Shown piece after piece: positions 61,851-64,000 of a stretch of 64,000 bases of DNA. The DNA is taken from the NCBI GenBank assembly GCA_963765265.1, contig CAVXVN010000005.1, positions 186,001 through 250,000 on the forward strand, read 5' to 3'. Every line of letters begins with the position of its first letter. Within the stretch, counting starts at the first letter, position 1. The position numbers and the translations under genes were made by a program. Origin of the DNA: Bacillus_BD sp963765265 (GTDB lineage Bacteria; Bacillota; Bacilli; Bacillales; Cytobacillaceae). The notes beneath the pieces were generated by a model. The model saw only the letters and a list, made by a program, of their open reading frames with translations. It ran no database searches and had not been told where the DNA came from.

Positions 61851-62375
61851 TTGACCCAACTACATAATAAGACAACCATTTATTGGACATTGCTGAAGCA
61901 TAAAGATTGGAATATGTATATCGCTGCAACATCAAAAGGGCTTTGCTTTGTTGGATCACAAAATAGCCCCTTCGAGGAAGTATCAAAATGGGCAGAAAAG
62001 GCTTTCCCTGGAAGTCAACTTGAGGAAAATAACGAAATACTCCGTCCTTACTCGGAGCAGATCATGGAGTATTTGGAGGGGGAGCGGAAGGATTTTACCC
62101 TATCATTTGATTACAACGGGACAGCATTTCAACAAGCTGTTTGGAAGGCCCTTTGTGAGATTCCATACGGACAGACAAAGTCCTATTCCGATGTTGCAAA
62201 TCATATCAATAAACCAGCAGCTGTTCGTGCAGTTGGAGCTGCCATTGGAAAGAATCCGATTCTAATTACGGTCCCTTGTCATCGTGTGCTCGGAAAGAAC
62301 GGATCATTAACAGGATTTCGTGGGGGATTGGAAATGAAAAAACAACTTCTTGAATTGGAGCAAAAACGTCTTTAG
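61851..62375 (+). CDS. ogt: Methylated-DNA-protein-cysteine methyltransferase
   Basis: The enzyme removes methyl groups from O6-methylguanine to its own cysteine. The 174-residue protein has the active-site motif PCHRVLG (Cys about residue 143), an AVRAVGAAIGKNP stretch and the C-terminal LTGFRGGLEMKKQLLELE. The TTG at 61851 is preferred over GTG 61836 because TGAGGTG lies seven bases before it. Confidence 0.92.
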   Translation: MTQLHNKTTIYWTLLKHKDWNMYIAATSKGLCFVGSQNSPFEEVSKWAEKAFPGSQLEENNEILRPYSEQIMEYLEGERKDFTLSFDYNGTAFQQAVWKALCEIPYGQTKSYSDVANHINKPAAVRAVGAAIGKNPILITVPCHRVLGKNGSLTGFRGGLEMKKQLLELEQKRL

Positions 62376-62474
62376 CTAGCATAGGGGATGTTTGCCATGA
62401 AAAAATGTTTAATCTAACTTTATTAGGATAAACAAGCTTTCATCATAATTCAATATGATAAGAATTTTTTGAGG

Positions 62475-62510
62475 GTGAACAGTGCCTTTTTGACACTGTT
62501 CACTTTCCTG
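62475..62510. terminator. Terminator between ogt and the VWA-like gene
   Basis: GTGAACAGTG and CACTGTTCAC form a perfect 10-bp stem over a 9-base T-rich loop. A REP-like fragment follows at 62511. Confidence 0.75.
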
Positions 62511-62533
62511 CATCCAGCTCCAGCGTTTCAGTT
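62511..62533. repeat. Short REP-like fragment
   Basis: CTGCATCCAGCTCCAGCG matches the start of the Bacillus-type REP element seen in full at 18392. Only the 5' tip is present. Confidence 0.45.
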
Positions 62534-62534
62534 C

Positions 62535-62948
62535 TTATGATGCGATTTTAATGGCTCTTCCAAAAGGAACCTTTGGTAAATAATTATCAGGCACTAACCA
62601 GAACATTTCGTAATCCACTTTTTCCATTTCCTCATAAAAGTATCCCGTTACATCGGTAATATAAAATAACGTATCAATCTTTTCATTTTGTGCCCATTCT
62701 AAAACTAATGTATATGAGGCCTTTCCATGTGTTTGATATTTTATGGTATCAGCTTTGACTGGTGCAATGCTTCTAATCTTAAAATCCGCTTGGACAAGTA
62801 ATGTATCGGGTTTAACAGTTTCAAATAGCTTTACAATATTATTGATGAGAATGGTCTGTACTTCTTTTGTTGAGGTATCAATCGCAAGAGCAATTTTTTT
62901 ATCTTTTCGTGCTTGTATCATGGATAAAATAGTCTTTTGCCACTTCAT
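62535..62948 (-). CDS. VWA-like domain protein (DUF2201-type C-terminal part)
   Basis: The 137-residue protein reads like the VWA-like C-terminal domain of DUF2201 metallopeptidase-type proteins: ALAIDTSTKEVQ as a MIDAS-like motif and a late DTLFYITDVTG strand. The usual N-terminal peptidase half is absent. An AGGAGG site eight bases before the ATG shows it can be translated on its own. It is a stand-alone domain or the surviving end of a larger gene. Confidence 0.55.
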   Translation of the reverse strand: MKWQKTILSMIQARKDKKIALAIDTSTKEVQTILINNIVKLFETVKPDTLLVQADFKIRSIAPVKADTIKYQTHGKASYTLVLEWAQNEKIDTLFYITDVTGYFYEEMEKVDYEMFWLVPDNYLPKVPFGRAIKIAS

Positions 62949-63237
62949 TTAAATCATCCTCCTAATAAATAAGCAACAGTTCTTATTTTGCTTTTTAAAG
63001 GAAAAAATATAATGGTTTATTTTACAAATATACTCATTATGATCCAGTTTGTAGCTGTAATTCAAGCTTTGATGAATCTGTTTGACAAAAATAAGTTTAG
63101 ACTTTAAGTGTTCTGAACTTTAGAATGTTGTATAATAAAAGAAATGGGAAAATTCATATATGTTTGAATTTGTTCATTTCCTATTTTTAATATGGATAAA
63201 GTAGAACTTTTCATCTGAGAGGCGGTGAAAAAGAACA

Positions 63238-64000
63238 TTATTGTTTTTTTAGTGAAGATTGACTGGCTCTTTCTTTGAGTGTGTTCTTTACATTATGTAT
63301 ATCTGTTACATTCTTTGGGGCCATTAATAAATAACATAAAGCGGATGGGATAAGGAAAATTTGCAGAATCGACAAGGTAATCATATAGCTTTTTGGCTCT
63401 GGATAGCGCATGATAACAAGGCTTAGCAAAACACCCACTCCTATGTTACCAAAGGTTCTACCTAAACTATTACATAGGTTTGCGACACTGAATACGGTTC
63501 CTCGATGTTCTGGTAAATTTACATCGGTTATAAGTGCGAGCCAATTGGGAGTGTTTGCAGATTGGGAAGCAGAAGCCAAGATCGATAAAACAAATAATAA
63601 AATCATCCATGGATTCGTGAAAAGCTGCCTTACTAAATGAACTAAAATACTTAAAGCATCATGGCTATTTGGAAGTATTAGGCTATCCAAAGGCATAAAA
63701 AACATCAATATGTATAGTGGCATTGTAAGAAATACAAAGAAAGCTGTTAAATAGGCTCGACCTTTATAGGATTTCTTTTGAATTCTGTCACCAAGATGTC
63801 CAAAATACGCTGATGTCATCCCACCGATTTGAAAGATTGCGTAAAGGAAACCTGAGGTAATCATGGCTGTTTGCATACTGTATCCGTGTTGTTGTATTTT
63901 TAATATAAATAGAGTTGGAAGCCATATGAGGCTACCCGTTGAGATATTCATAAATAATGCTTGTAAAAATAGATACAGATTACTACCCTTTAACAGCACT
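63238..64000 (-). CDS. MFS transporter, partial (window edge)
   Basis: The frame is open to the window edge, so the N-terminal part lies outside. The visible 253 residues have about six membrane segments and an MFS-type loop (GHLGDRIQKKSYKGR). Residues near the middle (ANTPNWLALITDVNLPEHRGTVFSVANL) fit drug or metabolite exporters. The substrate is unknown. The stop codon lies at 63238-63240. Confidence 0.8.
   Translation of the reverse strand, partial: VLLKGSNLYLFLQALFMNISTGSLIWLPTLFILKIQQHGYSMQTAMITSGFLYAIFQIGGMTSAYFGHLGDRIQKKSYKGRAYLTAFFVFLTMPLYILMFFMPLDSLILPNSHDALSILVHLVRQLFTNPWMILLFVLSILASASQSANTPNWLALITDVNLPEHRGTVFSVANLCNSLGRTFGNIGVGVLLSLVIMRYPEPKSYMITLSILQIFLIPSALCYLLMAPKNVTDIHNVKNTLKERASQSSLKKQ

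Overview
The window comes from a low-GC, endospore-forming Firmicute of the family Bacillaceae. Gene content and order follow the yus-yur-yun-yut-yui-yug part of the Bacillus subtilis chromosome. Sporulation genes (lytH, yutH, kapB, kapD, yunB, a Spo0E-like gene), strong AGGAGG-type ribosome binding sites, TTGACA/TATAAT promoters and U-tailed terminators all fit. The species cannot be fixed from the sequence alone. There are no rRNA or tRNA genes, no CRISPR array and no intact transposase; only core chromosome and short repeats are seen.

Layout: 1-2342 holds the end of an acyl-CoA dehydrogenase gene, then yusI, gcvH, yusF and yusE. 2461-6775 is sulfur and methionine metabolism: an O-acetylhomoserine sulfhydrylase gene and the methionine importer metNPQ behind a SAM (S-box) riboswitch. 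7623-12948 is the sufCDSUB iron-sulfur assembly operon. 13134-19503 carries yunE, a broken yunD, yunC, an HD-GYP gene, a broken yunB and lytH. 19707-25469 carries lipA, yutD, a DUF3055 gene, yutE, a SufR-like regulator, yutF, pgpA and yutH. 25792-28044 is hom-thrB without thrC. 28203-37539 holds Fe-S and redox genes (yutI, yuzD, yutJ, yuzB, yutM, yumB), yuiBCD and pepA. 37572-48896 holds small spore-type proteins, a thioesterase, kapD/kapB, sodC, alaR-alaT, yugI, yuzA, yugJ, pgi and a broken yugO potassium channel. 49011-52485 is an accessory cluster: an HxlR regulator divergent from a GTP cyclohydrolase II-like gene, ribD and an FAD monooxygenase. 53067-56900 holds a broken ykoS-like gene, a ykoT-like glycosyltransferase, and an SPFH protein with a tiny ribbon-helix-helix partner. 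The end has brnQ, aroK, a DUF1657-DUF1657-2Duf group (2Duf frameshifted), a Spo0E-like gene, ogt, a VWA-like gene and part of an MFS transporter.

How the genes work together: several genes meet in iron-sulfur biology (suf operon, yutI, yutM, lipA, SufR-like regulator) and in sulfur amino acids (metY, metNPQ). Regulation visible in the DNA includes an S-box, a CodY-like box before brnQ, a dyad in the hom promoter region, and a dyad on the promoter of the GTP cyclohydrolase-like gene.

Most notable: (1) a dispersed family of multi-hairpin repeats (15818, 17175, 22787, 31673, 35791, with a fragment at 35071) whose copies show compensatory base-pair changes; (2) the riboflavin-like cluster at 49011-52485, which lacks riboflavin synthase and lumazine synthase genes; (3) a remnant of a spoVA2mob-type spore heat-resistance group; (4) at least nine frameshifts confined to five non-essential genes; (5) a tandem 131-bp structured repeat at 43662-43925.
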